NCBI GenBank assembly: GCA_910587165.1
Contig: CAJUKP010000008.1
Coordinates: forward strand, 38,572-102,571
Reading direction: 5' to 3'
Length of the DNA stretch: 64,000 nucleotides
Source: an uncultured Duncaniella sp.
GTDB taxonomy: Bacteria > Bacteroidota > Bacteroidia > Bacteroidales > Muribaculaceae
Under the pieces are notes generated by a model that had not been told where the DNA came from, searched no databases, and was given only the letters and a program-made list of their open reading frames with translations. Both the position numbers and the translations under genes were made by a program. Shown in pieces: positions 42,360-50,939 of this stretch (position 1 is the first letter of the stretch; every line of letters starts with the position of its first letter).

Positions 42360-43210
42360 ATCAAAGACAATAAATCTTCAAACGTGATTGCGTGACCCTC
42401 AGCCATCAGTTTCTTAACTCGTTTTCGTTCTATCAGAACTTCGAATCGCTCCATATATTCCAACAGTTCCGAAGGGCAGAGTTTCTCACATTCATTGACC
42501 AACCATTCTGGAATGGGATATATGCAGGCGGCGATTGACCCGGCTATGCACGCCATTGTGTCGGCGTCACCGCCGAGCGATACAGCCTTACGGATAACAT
42601 CAATGAAATCCTTGCCTTCAAGAAAACAGATGATTGATTCCGGCACCGAACCTTGGCATGACACATCCCATTGGTATGTGGGGCGTATTTCGTCGACAGT
42701 TCTGGTCAAGTCATAATTAAATTGCGTCTGAATATATTGGCGAATATTCTCTTTGGTATAACCGTTTTTTGCCATCCAAACAGCCGCTGCCACTGACTGC
42801 GCTCCTGCTATTCCCTCCGGATGATTATGCGACACTTCTGCCGAAATCTTTGCCAAAGCCAATGCTTCGTCAAGAGTTTCGGCAAACAGTCCAACAGGAC
42901 TGACACGCATTGCTGCCCCATTGCCCCAACTGTTGTAAGGTTGTGGATTCTCACTCCTTAACCAACAATTAAATGAGCTACCATAACCGGCATAGGGATA
43001 TTTACGGCCGATCTTCTGCATACACTCAATCAGCTGCTCTCTGGTGTGACCGATCTCGCCATAATAATTCAACCAATAGGCCACGGCTATAGTCATTACC
43101 GAGTCATCTGTCAACCTGCTCCCTTGCGGAAGAAGCTTGAAGTTGTAATCCTTCACCCCTATAAACTCATACACTGAGCCTATAATATCACCTACTATCG
43201 CTCCTAACAT
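42356..43210 (-). CDS. ADP-ribosylglycohydrolase family protein
   Basis: 284 residues, DraG-like all-helical hydrolase that removes ADP-ribose from proteins or small molecules. MLGAIVGDIIGSVYEF at the N-terminus, SRLTDDSVMTIAVAYWL near 30 (the TDDT/S metal-binding motif) and LGGDADTMACIAGSIAACIY near 220 (the GGDxDT metal-binding motif) are all present, so both metal sites look intact. An ADP-ribosyl hydrolase beside an FtsK-type motor and an HNH-like protein suggests a regulatory or immunity role within the operon; that is inference. It starts 8 nt after the FtsK gene. Confidence 0.9.
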   Translation of the reverse strand: MLGAIVGDIIGSVYEFIGVKDYNFKLLPQGSRLTDDSVMTIAVAYWLNYYGEIGHTREQLIECMQKIGRKYPYAGYGSSFNCWLRSENPQPYNSWGNGAAMRVSPVGLFAETLDEALALAKISAEVSHNHPEGIAGAQSVAAAVWMAKNGYTKENIRQYIQTQFNYDLTRTVDEIRPTYQWDVSCQGSVPESIICFLEGKDFIDVIRKAVSLGGDADTMACIAGSIAACIYPIPEWLVNECEKLCPSELLEYMERFEVLIERKRVKKLMAEGHAITFEDLLSLI

Positions 43211-43218
43211 ATTATATT

Positions 43219-44946
43219 CTATTTGCTGGATGCTATTAATATTACTTTTATTTTATCGGTCAAAGATTCATCACAAGCAATACCCCAACAGACATCAATA
43301 TCGTTGTTATACTTGCTTATGAAATCGAGTAATGGCTTGATTGCTGACATATTCGCTTCGAAGTCTTTGGGAATCAGAATTTGAAAAAGCATCTTTCCGA
43401 CTTGGCCCTGAGTGATCGACAGATTATCAACCGACTGTTCCAGAGCATCCGTAATGTTGTCGCCAACTCCAACCGTCACATAATTCAACGTATCAGTTGA
43501 TAAGGTCGAAGTAATATCCGCGATATTAATATTTATAAAGCCGAATATGCGGATAACCTTGTTAATCTCGGCTGTATCACCAATTATCCGATAATTCTCA
43601 TACGGAAACTTGTACTGGGATTGATCCAATAATGAGTGTGCAATATCCATAAACAATGGGTCTTTGTCTGATTCTATTGATTTAAACTCCGGTATCGGCA
43701 ATTGATATGGTTGAGATTGCTCATAATTTGTTTTAATCCAGTAGCAAACATTTTCAATCTCCGAAGTATCTACAACGCAACATTGAATCCTCGTTAGCGG
43801 ACTATGATGGCCGCTATAAAGTAAGTCTCCGTGCCCAATCAGTCGCTCAGCTCCAGTTTGGTCAAGAATAGTACGTGATCCACTTATCTGTCTAATCCGT
43901 AATGCTATTTTTTCCGGAAAGTTGACTTTTATTATACCCGTGACGATATTGGCACTTTGGCTTCGCGTGGCAATAATAATGTGTATTCCCACAGCACCAC
44001 CCTTTTGGGCAATCCTCGCAATAATAATTTCAGCATCTTTGCCTATTACCTCAATCAAATCAGCAAAATCATTGATACAAACAATTATATATGGCAGATG
44101 CTGATGTCCGTCGTACTTCGAAAGTTTTCCTTCTTGGATTAGTCGATTATATTCCCAAAAGTTTCTACATTGAACAGAACTGAAAAGGGTGTATCTTTCG
44201 TCCATCTCAAATGCAATGGCACTAAGTACAGATAATGCTTCATCTAAATCGGTTATGACATTTTGTCCGATGCCTTGAAAATCAACAAAGTATTGCCGTG
44301 CGACCTGATTGTACTGATTGAATCCACCCATTTTGGTGTCAATCAATGCCAACTTCAAATCATCAGGAGATTTCCTGTACAGCAATGAAAGGATGATGTT
44401 ATTGAGCAGCACTGATTTGCCTTGTCCTGTCATTCCGGTAATAAGCAGATGGGGCATTTTTGCCAAATCGGTGACAATAGATTTGTTTTCGGATGATATG
44501 CCTAACGCAATCGGTAATTCTGCCTTCGACCTTTGAAACTCGTCAGACTCAAGCACTTCGCGTAACGGTACAATTTGTCTATCTGGCCGCGGAACTTCAA
44601 CTGTGATTGCACCTTTTTCGGGAACAGGCGCAATCAGACGAATTGATCCATATTCCGACAGAATTTCATCGAGAGAGTTTTCGCAAGACCAGATCTGTTT
44701 TATTTTATATCTCTCATTGGGGCAATATTCAAATCTAACGACAGTCGGACCGATAATTACTGACAATTCGCTGACTTCAATCTGATCTTTTTTTAATCCG
44801 TCAATAATGCGCTGACGCATATCCTCAACAACCGATATGTCGATTTTCTTTCGAGCCGGACTCTGTTTCAGCAAACCAAGAGGCAACATCATATAGTTCT
44901 TTTCCATATCGGTTGTTGTGGATAATTTATTACAAACTGTACTCAA
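43219..44946 (-). CDS. FtsK/SpoIIIE-type ATPase fused to an FtsZ C-terminal domain
   Basis: 575 residues (or 562 from MEKNYMMLPLG), no membrane helices. Residues ~15-120 resemble the FtsK alpha/beta start (VVRFEYCP, IRLIAPVPEKGAITVEVP). The motor domain at ~120-410 has Walker A ITGMTGQGKSVLL near 170, LALIDTKMGGFNQY, VCINDFADLIEV near 290 (normally VDEFADL), IARIAQKGGAVGIHIIIATR, SRTILDQTGAERLIGHGDLLYSG. There is no FtsK gamma winged helix. Instead ~465-575 read ININIADITSTLS, TVGVGDNITDALEQSVDNL, ISKYNNDIDVCWGIACDESL, TDKIKVILIASS. This follows the Bacteroidota FtsZ C-terminal domain, including the region after the T7 loop. It overlaps the HNH-like gene by 17 nt. Confidence 0.85.
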   Translation of the reverse strand: MSTVCNKLSTTTDMEKNYMMLPLGLLKQSPARKKIDISVVEDMRQRIIDGLKKDQIEVSELSVIIGPTVVRFEYCPNERYKIKQIWSCENSLDEILSEYGSIRLIAPVPEKGAITVEVPRPDRQIVPLREVLESDEFQRSKAELPIALGISSENKSIVTDLAKMPHLLITGMTGQGKSVLLNNIILSLLYRKSPDDLKLALIDTKMGGFNQYNQVARQYFVDFQGIGQNVITDLDEALSVLSAIAFEMDERYTLFSSVQCRNFWEYNRLIQEGKLSKYDGHQHLPYIIVCINDFADLIEVIGKDAEIIIARIAQKGGAVGIHIIIATRSQSANIVTGIIKVNFPEKIALRIRQISGSRTILDQTGAERLIGHGDLLYSGHHSPLTRIQCCVVDTSEIENVCYWIKTNYEQSQPYQLPIPEFKSIESDKDPLFMDIAHSLLDQSQYKFPYENYRIIGDTAEINKVIRIFGFININIADITSTLSTDTLNYVTVGVGDNITDALEQSVDNLSITQGQVGKMLFQILIPKDFEANMSAIKPLLDFISKYNNDIDVCWGIACDESLTDKIKVILIASSK

Positions 44947-45814
44947 ACTGCACTTTTACAAATTCAGACACGGGTTCCCATAGGCTTATTATGTGGCCGA
45001 CTTCTGTAAAAACCTTTGCATGATTTTTTTCACCAAAGTTTTTCATCTGGTTGAAGTTGCCCATGAAATCATTTACTCCATGGTTTTCCGATGCTTTCTT
45101 TAGCTCTTCTCGGGAAACACCTTTTTTCCCATTCTCGCTCAGTTGCATGAATTGAGTGAGAATAGTAGTGCATATCTGATCCTGACTATTGAGCCATTTT
45201 GGCACTTTACGCTTAACTTTGTCAATCTCAATAGCCTCTTTGTCATCATCGTAGTAGAGATCCTTTATTAAATCCTCAAACGATACGACTTCCTTTTTCT
45301 CAGGTGCTGATTCAAAGTCGGGGACTGCTGCCCCCCACGAAGATGGGTAAAACGCAGGCTTTTGTGGAATTTCTGTGCCTGCGGGATGCCAACCATACAG
45401 CTCCCATGCCCGATATTTCAGAAGCGAAATTACATCTTCCATATGATCTGACAAGGCCGCCAGAGCACGCGGAAGCATTACAAGATTCTGAAGAAGCGTG
45501 TGGTAACGTTCGTCGTAAGTCGTCCCGGGCCATATATGGCAAACTTCAAAGTCTTCAAATTTTACATCCTTTGAGATTGCCTTCTTGATAGCGGCGTTGG
45601 CGTATGTATTGTCATCAATTCTGACACCGGCTATTTCACGGCCCTTATCTTCTTTCCTACCTCTCCTTACATTAGGATATATGGGGGCTTCTGTAACTTT
45701 TTCCTTTGGAGTCCAGATTGAACTCTTCGCAACGAGTTCCAAAAACATACATTTAATGGAATCGTTAGTGGCAGAAGCTAATACATCTCTGCCGTTAATG
45801 ATGATTTTAGCCAT
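44930..45814 (-). CDS. HNH-nuclease-like protein, first gene of the island operon
   Basis: 294 residues, soluble. The N-terminus is MAKIIINGRDVLASATNDSIK. The middle block FEVCHIWPGTTYDERYHTLLQNLVMLPRALAALSDH, then YRAWELYGWHP (about 89-146), looks like an HNH/treble-clef region: C-H-I-x-P, then N-L-V-x-L, then D-H. The catalytic reading (His in CHIWP, Asn in QNLV, His in SDH) is tentative. The C-terminal ~100 residues are helical. Transcript starts near 45967, leaving a ~150-nt leader. Nuclease activity is inferred from the motif only. Confidence 0.6.
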   Translation of the reverse strand: MAKIIINGRDVLASATNDSIKCMFLELVAKSSIWTPKEKVTEAPIYPNVRRGRKEDKGREIAGVRIDDNTYANAAIKKAISKDVKFEDFEVCHIWPGTTYDERYHTLLQNLVMLPRALAALSDHMEDVISLLKYRAWELYGWHPAGTEIPQKPAFYPSSWGAAVPDFESAPEKKEVVSFEDLIKDLYYDDDKEAIEIDKVKRKVPKWLNSQDQICTTILTQFMQLSENGKKGVSREELKKASENHGVNDFMGNFNQMKNFGEKNHAKVFTEVGHIISLWEPVSEFVKVQFEYSL

Positions 45815-45932
45815 AAAATCAAGTCTAAAGTTTTGTTGATTTTCCTTTTGATTAATGAAGTTAGTATATTGTCTTATATTGATTAATCTCTTGTGAGAGC
45901 AGCCTGCAGGGTACTATCATATACTACTATAC

Positions 45933-46045
45933 ACACTTTAGCCAGAATCGGGCTTCTGGCAGTCTGTAGTTACAAATTTACAACTTATTTTCTATCTAAC
46001 AATGCTTAGCTTATATGTTGTATAACATCTCCACAGCTCTTTCAC
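45933..46045 (-). repeat. Promoter/leader repeat, right copy
   Basis: Matches 39967-40084: same palindrome-bearing upstream segment, promoter and leader with AGAAGCCCG and TAAAGTGTG. Small insertions distinguish the copies. It explains the central part of the 495-nt gap between 45814 and 46309; the right part of that gap holds the 46115 repeat and a terminator. Confidence 0.75.
45973..46002 (-). promoter_or_regulatory. Promoter of the island operon
   Basis: Minus strand TTG (46002-46000), 19 nt, TAAATTTG (45980-45973), about 160 nt before the HNH-like gene. Confidence 0.75.
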
Positions 46046-46114
46046 TTAAAATTTCTTGGTCAGGTGCTCCACCACTTTTTTCAGGCGGACCTTAATGGTA
46101 GACAATACAACTAC

Positions 46115-46172
46115 AAAGTAAAAAAACACTCTTCATTCCCAAAAAAGATAACTTGCAGACGTTGCCACAGGG
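46115..46172. repeat. Direct repeat, right copy (degenerate dapA promoter region)
   Basis: Counterpart of 33177-33233. Its -7 element reads TTACTTTG and the spacing to TTTG is 18 instead of 20, so as a promoter it looks decayed. It marks the right edge of the 13-kb island next to the terminator of the M6 protease gene. Confidence 0.75.
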
Positions 46173-46209
46173 CATCATCTTTGCAGCGGAGTGGGAATAT
46201 AAAACTATA

Positions 46210-46266
46210 CGAAAGAACAATTCCTATGGCTGCGTTTTCAGTACAACCATAGGAATTGTTCTTTCG
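46210..46266 (-). terminator. Long perfect hairpin, terminator of the M6 protease gene
   Basis: 20-bp perfect stem (46210-46229 with 46247-46266), 17-nt loop, followed on the minus strand by a T-rich stretch; 43 nt beyond the stop at 46309. It could also stop transcription entering from the other side. Confidence 0.85.
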
Positions 46267-46308
46267 TTCCTTATATGCCCAATGGCAAAGTCCTGTATCG
46301 GACACCTG

Positions 46309-49155
46309 TTATTTCACAAGCACTTTTGCCACGGCTGTTCCGGCCTTCACGATACAGAGGCCGGGGGTGGCGGGGAGGGTGGCGCTTCCGTCGGAACCGG
46401 CAGTGGCCGAAGCAACGGTACGTCCGAGCAGATCCGTGACAGTCACGGCCGCACCCGGCTCTGCACCACGGACAGTAATGACTCCACCGGCGGCTTTCAC
46501 TGAGATGGCGCTGTCAGAGGTGATGCCGGCGATACCGGTAGAGGCAGGAAGGCTTACGGCTATCTCGCCTGAAGTCTTGGCGAACAGTGTGCCGTCCGTG
46601 GCATCGACTATGTAATAATATGTCGTTCCGGGCATGAGACCGTCTACAGAGTGTGATGTCTCCGTGCCGACACTGCGGGACTTATATCCGTCGACATAGA
46701 CATTCTCGATAGGTTCGTGACATTCCACATGAATATCGTCGATGTAGAGATTGCCGAAGCTTGTACCTCTGACGAATTCAAATCTCACAGCCTTGGCTCC
46801 TTCGGGGAAGGAGTCGAGAGTGACACGCGCGCCACCCTGCTTCTTGCTGAGCTCACATTCGGCAACCTTTTCCCACACATCTCCGACAAGCACGGACACT
46901 GTGACATTGTTGGAGGCATCCGTGTTGGTTCCGAGAAGCCAGAATTTCACCAGCGCGAGAGGCTTGGAGAAGACAGGCGAAGTGAATGTCTCGCCATTCT
47001 TCTTGAATGTAAGGGCGGGGATTGCATCACCGCTGTAAATGGCATTGGGCGAGAAGGTGGGAGCGAACGATGCTGTCCATCCTGAGGGAATCACCTTGCC
47101 GGTGAAGTCAACATCGGCCACCTCCATCTCCGGAGATGTCAGTGAATAGACCGTGAGCAGATAGTCGGTAGCCTCGGGGAGCGGCTCCCATGACGCGGTG
47201 AATGAAGTGTGTGTGATGTCTGTGGCCGGGAGAGCGTTGACGGTGCGGAGCGCGAGGGTCATCGGGGCTGTTGTGACCTCCACACTGTTGGACGGCTCGC
47301 TCCACTGCCAGTCATTGCCTGTGTGGACTCTGTAGATATACTTCCTGTCAGGGTCGAGACCATCGAACACAAACGACGTGTCGGTTCCGGCGAGCAGTTT
47401 CTCGCACCCTTCGACAATCTGTCCGGTGGCGGCGTCGACGAGAGTCACCGCATAGCGCGAGCCGGGCTGCTCCTTCCACACCGCACGGAACGAGCAGTGT
47501 GTGACATCCTCGGCCTCAAGGGCTTCGGTGGGTGTGAACTGAGGATTGGCGCCACCGGCCACATTGAATGTGATGATCCCCTGCTGAGACTCGGCGATAT
47601 CTGTGATGGGGAGGTCGAGCTTCTCACCGTTCCATGTCCTCATCGAGGGGGTGGTCTCGTTGGTGAAGGATGTCACGCCCGATGTTCCGGGAAACGCGTC
47701 GCCATGCCTGGTGGAGGCGCTGAGTATGCCGTCAGCTTCCTCAAGATCCACATACTGGTGGCTGATGGTATTGTTGACAGCGTTGTTGGTCCATAGGGAG
47801 GGGACGTAGTGAATGTGCCATATAAGCATACCGTGGCCCGGAATATAGGTGTCCCAGCCGTTCTGCTGACGGTTTTCGAGAAGGAAATATTCATTTTCCG
47901 AAGAAGTGCGGATTATGCCGGCGGTATTGGTGGAGATCTCCTCAAGCTCTGCCGAGAGAGGGCCTGAAATGTCGCGGGGAGTCATCCATCCGAGGGCACA
48001 CCGCTCGAACGCACTGTAGAGAGGCGGTGTGTGCCCGTCATTGTTATAGGGACCATAGTCAAGCACCGACCACGAACCGGGAGTGAAAGCACTGCCTTTA
48101 TTGGTGGTGTAGAGATCTGGAAGACCCATCACATGGGAAAACTCATGGACGAAAGTACCCACACCGTCAGGACGCGCGCCTACGAGTTCGTTGGAGCAGG
48201 CATAGCGGTTGAGCACCACACCGTCATAGACATTGGTGCCCGCACCGCCATTCTCGATTTCCCAGGCATGGGGCCACACGGTGTCATCGCCACCGCCCGA
48301 AGCCTCGCCGCGTCCGGCATAGAACACGAACACATTGTCGATATATCCATCTCCGTTGCGGTCATATTGCGCGAAGTCAACATCGCCGTCGAGTATATCG
48401 CAGGCGTCAATGATCATCTGGTGGGCATTCTTGTCATCACCGGTCAAAGGATTGTTTCCACCGTAATAGGCTCGTTCGTGGGGAAGTTCGACAGGCCCGT
48501 AGACATCAAACTCGGGGGAAAACCTCCCTCCGGAGCACTCGAGAAAATAGTCGCGCGCCGAACCCGTGCCGCCATAACGGGAGAAACCGGGCTCGTTGAG
48601 CAGATCTGAGAAGTAGCCATGGGCATCTTCTGTCGACATCTTCACGTCGGAATAGTTGACGAGTATCACAAGGGCTTTCTGTTCGCCGAACGCCGGGAAG
48701 TCAGCTCCCGGGAAAAGGCCGGGAAGAGCCTTGGATGATGATGATGAAGCAGCAGCGTCCGTAACGCCACGTGCCGGAGCCTTCAGGATCCGGGAGGAAA
48801 GAGCTGCCTCGCGCATTGTGGACAGACGGTCAAGCTGACGCGCACGGTCGACCCCTGCCAGCCATCGGCTGACCTCGGCCGGACGCATGGCTGCCGGTGT
48901 GGCGCGGAAACCGCTTGCGACAACCATCCCCGACGCATCAACATCGGCGTAGAAAAAGTCTCCGCCTTCCGACGCGAGCAGATAGCCGTCTTCCGAAAGA
49001 TAATAGTGGGAATACTCATCGCCGACGAGCTGCACCTCAATCTCGGTGCCGTCAGCCTGTGTCATTGTGATCAGTCCGGGCATGGCCGGCACGGCAGAGG
49101 CAGCCAGAGCCGAGAGAGCGCAGACCGAGGAGAGAAATATATGCTTGATATTCAT
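46309..49155 (-). CDS. M6 family (immune inhibitor A-like) secreted metalloprotease
   Basis: 948 residues from ATG 49155. The frame reaches 49236, but the promoter at 49187-49217 lies there, and MNIKHIFLSSVCALSALAASA is a good signal peptide. The propeptide carries ITMTQADGTEIEVQLVGDE. The catalytic domain has LVILVNYSDVKM, the zinc motif HEFSHVMGLPDLY near 337 and GSWSVLDYGPY. Two fibronectin-like domains at ~505-680 flank a jelly-roll-like segment at ~640-790. The C-terminus (GLCIVKAGTAVAKVLVK) resembles a type IX sorting domain. A secreted endopeptidase; substrates unknown. Confidence 0.9.
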   Translation of the reverse strand: MNIKHIFLSSVCALSALAASAVPAMPGLITMTQADGTEIEVQLVGDEYSHYYLSEDGYLLASEGGDFFYADVDASGMVVASGFRATPAAMRPAEVSRWLAGVDRARQLDRLSTMREAALSSRILKAPARGVTDAAASSSSSKALPGLFPGADFPAFGEQKALVILVNYSDVKMSTEDAHGYFSDLLNEPGFSRYGGTGSARDYFLECSGGRFSPEFDVYGPVELPHERAYYGGNNPLTGDDKNAHQMIIDACDILDGDVDFAQYDRNGDGYIDNVFVFYAGRGEASGGGDDTVWPHAWEIENGGAGTNVYDGVVLNRYACSNELVGARPDGVGTFVHEFSHVMGLPDLYTTNKGSAFTPGSWSVLDYGPYNNDGHTPPLYSAFERCALGWMTPRDISGPLSAELEEISTNTAGIIRTSSENEYFLLENRQQNGWDTYIPGHGMLIWHIHYVPSLWTNNAVNNTISHQYVDLEEADGILSASTRHGDAFPGTSGVTSFTNETTPSMRTWNGEKLDLPITDIAESQQGIITFNVAGGANPQFTPTEALEAEDVTHCSFRAVWKEQPGSRYAVTLVDAATGQIVEGCEKLLAGTDTSFVFDGLDPDRKYIYRVHTGNDWQWSEPSNSVEVTTAPMTLALRTVNALPATDITHTSFTASWEPLPEATDYLLTVYSLTSPEMEVADVDFTGKVIPSGWTASFAPTFSPNAIYSGDAIPALTFKKNGETFTSPVFSKPLALVKFWLLGTNTDASNNVTVSVLVGDVWEKVAECELSKKQGGARVTLDSFPEGAKAVRFEFVRGTSFGNLYIDDIHVECHEPIENVYVDGYKSRSVGTETSHSVDGLMPGTTYYYIVDATDGTLFAKTSGEIAVSLPASTGIAGITSDSAISVKAAGGVITVRGAEPGAAVTVTDLLGRTVASATAGSDGSATLPATPGLCIVKAGTAVAKVLVK

Positions 49156-49186
49156 GATAATGATTGTGTATTTCAGATTCGGGTAG

Positions 49187-49217
49187 CAAAAATACTCCAA
49201 ATCCAGCAGATACACAA
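49187..49217 (-). promoter_or_regulatory. Promoter of the M6 protease gene
   Basis: Minus strand TTG (49217-49215), 20 nt, TATTTTTG (49194-49187); supports the start codon at 49155. Confidence 0.75.
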
Positions 49218-49232
49218 CATATTGACAAATTT

Positions 49233-50459
49233 TCACTTATCCGGGACCGATCTTGAGGCCACGAAACCCGATATGGTGCCTATCACAAGCACAACAAAAG
49301 CCGTAACCGCCACATCAGACAGGCTGAGACGGCACGGATAAGCCACGATGGACATCCTGGCATGGTCGCCGCCGAGCGATATGAATCCCCATTGCTGCTG
49401 GGCCAGACAGAGAGCCACCCCGACGGCAATCCCGACAGCTCCGCCTATCAGGGCTATCAGCAGTCCTTCGTCAAGGAATATGCGGCGGATGAGCGACTGC
49501 GACGCACCCATGGCGCGGAACACACGGAGATTGTCCTCCTTCTCTATTATGAGCATCGACATAGTGGAAAGGATGTTGAACGATGCCATCACAAGCACGA
49601 ACAGTAGCATCAGGAACGTGATCCACTTCTCTATCTCGATCATCCTGAAGGCTGTCTCCTGCTGCCGGAGACGGTCTGCCACGATAAAATCGGGACCAAG
49701 CGCCTCCTCTATGCCGGATATGACCTCATCACTGTCGGCACCAGGTTCAAGGGCCAGCTCGATGGCGGTGGCCTGTGTGGGATAATCGAAGAGACGGCGC
49801 GCCGCATCTATGGGGATGAACACAAGATCCTCATCATAGACAGGATCGTTGGTCTGGAACACCCCGCTCACCGTAAGTGTGTCGGTCGAGAATGCGCCGA
49901 GAGGGAAAGCGGGATTTATGCGTCCCACCCTACGCGGGACAGTGAGGAGAAACGGATACTCTACCGACGGACGCGCACCTGTGGCAATGGCCGCACCTAT
50001 GCTGAGAAAAGCATAGTCACGGTCAGGGAAAGGAGCGTCTGCCGGAGCATCGACCATCATTCCGTCAATGGCAAGTGTGGCCACCGACGACAAGGCCGAA
50101 TAAGGAGCCGGGATACCCTTGACCATCACCGGCATCTGGGCACCGTCGAACACGGCGAGAGCTCTCTCGGTGAGAACCGGAGCCGCCATTCTCACTCCGG
50201 GAAGTGCGCCGAGCACTCCGGCCAGCGAATCGGAAGAGTCAAACACCTTGCCGGCGCGCGGAGTGACACGCACGTCAGGATCGACCGCCGACTGCCGCTC
50301 GAGCGCAAGATCGGTGAAACCATTGAACACCGAAAGCACACACACTATGGCCATGGACGCGACAGCAATCCCGGCAGTGGATATTACCGAGATGACATTT
50401 ACAGCCGAATGGCTCTTTCTCGCGAAAAGATATCGCAGGGCGATGCGCAGCGCAAGCAT
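49233..50459 (-). CDS. FtsX/LolC-type ABC transporter permease
   Basis: 408 residues from MLALRIALRYLFARKSHSAVNVIS; the frame extends ten codons to 50489, but the family starts at the xARRYLFxKKSHNAxNxIS block. One N-terminal membrane helix (VISVISTAGIAVASMAIVCVLSVFNGF), a large periplasmic MacB-like domain, then three C-terminal helices (ITFLMLLFVLVMASFNILSTMSMLIIEKEDNLRVFRAMGAS and the last two). In Bacteroidota this permease follows rbfA and may act in lipoprotein release; the ATPase is not here. Confidence 0.88.
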   Translation of the reverse strand: MLALRIALRYLFARKSHSAVNVISVISTAGIAVASMAIVCVLSVFNGFTDLALERQSAVDPDVRVTPRAGKVFDSSDSLAGVLGALPGVRMAAPVLTERALAVFDGAQMPVMVKGIPAPYSALSSVATLAIDGMMVDAPADAPFPDRDYAFLSIGAAIATGARPSVEYPFLLTVPRRVGRINPAFPLGAFSTDTLTVSGVFQTNDPVYDEDLVFIPIDAARRLFDYPTQATAIELALEPGADSDEVISGIEEALGPDFIVADRLRQQETAFRMIEIEKWITFLMLLFVLVMASFNILSTMSMLIIEKEDNLRVFRAMGASQSLIRRIFLDEGLLIALIGGAVGIAVGVALCLAQQQWGFISLGGDHARMSIVAYPCRLSLSDVAVTAFVVLVIGTISGFVASRSVPDK

Positions 50460-50507
50460 GATGGGAATGACGGAAATTTTACCCGGCAAGGGTTGGTCAG
50501 AAGAATG

Positions 50508-50547
50508 ACAGAAGGCCAGGGAGACTTCTCGCCTGTCCTTCTGTCTG
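50508..50547 (-). terminator. Hairpin between rbfA and the permease gene
   Basis: 9-10 bp stem based on GACAGAAGG/CCTTCTGTC with a GC-rich inner loop; it may attenuate transcription into the permease. Confidence 0.45.
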
Positions 50548-50557
50548 ATGGTTTCGG

Positions 50558-50893
50558 TTACTTCTGCAGCAGCTTGTCGATATTCTCGATGTAATCGAGC
50601 GAATCATCAAGAAAGAATGTGAGTTCCGGACATTTGCGTAACTGGAACCGCACTCTCTGTGCAAGCTCGTAGCGCACGGTCTTGGCGCTCTTGGTGATAC
50701 TCTCGAGAAGCTCCTGGGATTTCTCGGGAGGGAATATCGAGAGATATACCCTGGCGACGCTCAGATCGGGCGATACCCTCACGGCGCTGACCGATACCAG
50801 CACTCCGTGGGTCTTGGCCGTCTGCAGACGGAATATTTCGCTAAGCTCCTTCTGGAGCAGACGCGAGATTTTGGCTTGACGTGTTGTTTCCAT
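50558..50893 (-). CDS. rbfA: 30S ribosome-binding factor A
   Basis: 111 residues. METTRQAKISRLLQKELSEIFR, then VSVSAVRVSPDLSVARVYLSIFP and RYELAQRVRFQLRKCPELTFFLDDSLDYIENIDKLL: the KH-like fold with the RxxLAxxxxLRxxPELxFxxDxS motif. It binds the 16S rRNA helix 1 region during late 30S maturation and cold adaptation. Confidence 0.95.
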   Translation of the reverse strand: METTRQAKISRLLQKELSEIFRLQTAKTHGVLVSVSAVRVSPDLSVARVYLSIFPPEKSQELLESITKSAKTVRYELAQRVRFQLRKCPELTFFLDDSLDYIENIDKLLQK

Positions 50894-50939
50894 AACTTTT
50901 ACATTGTTTATCTGTGGTTACAACGTCCGGGAAGCCGGA

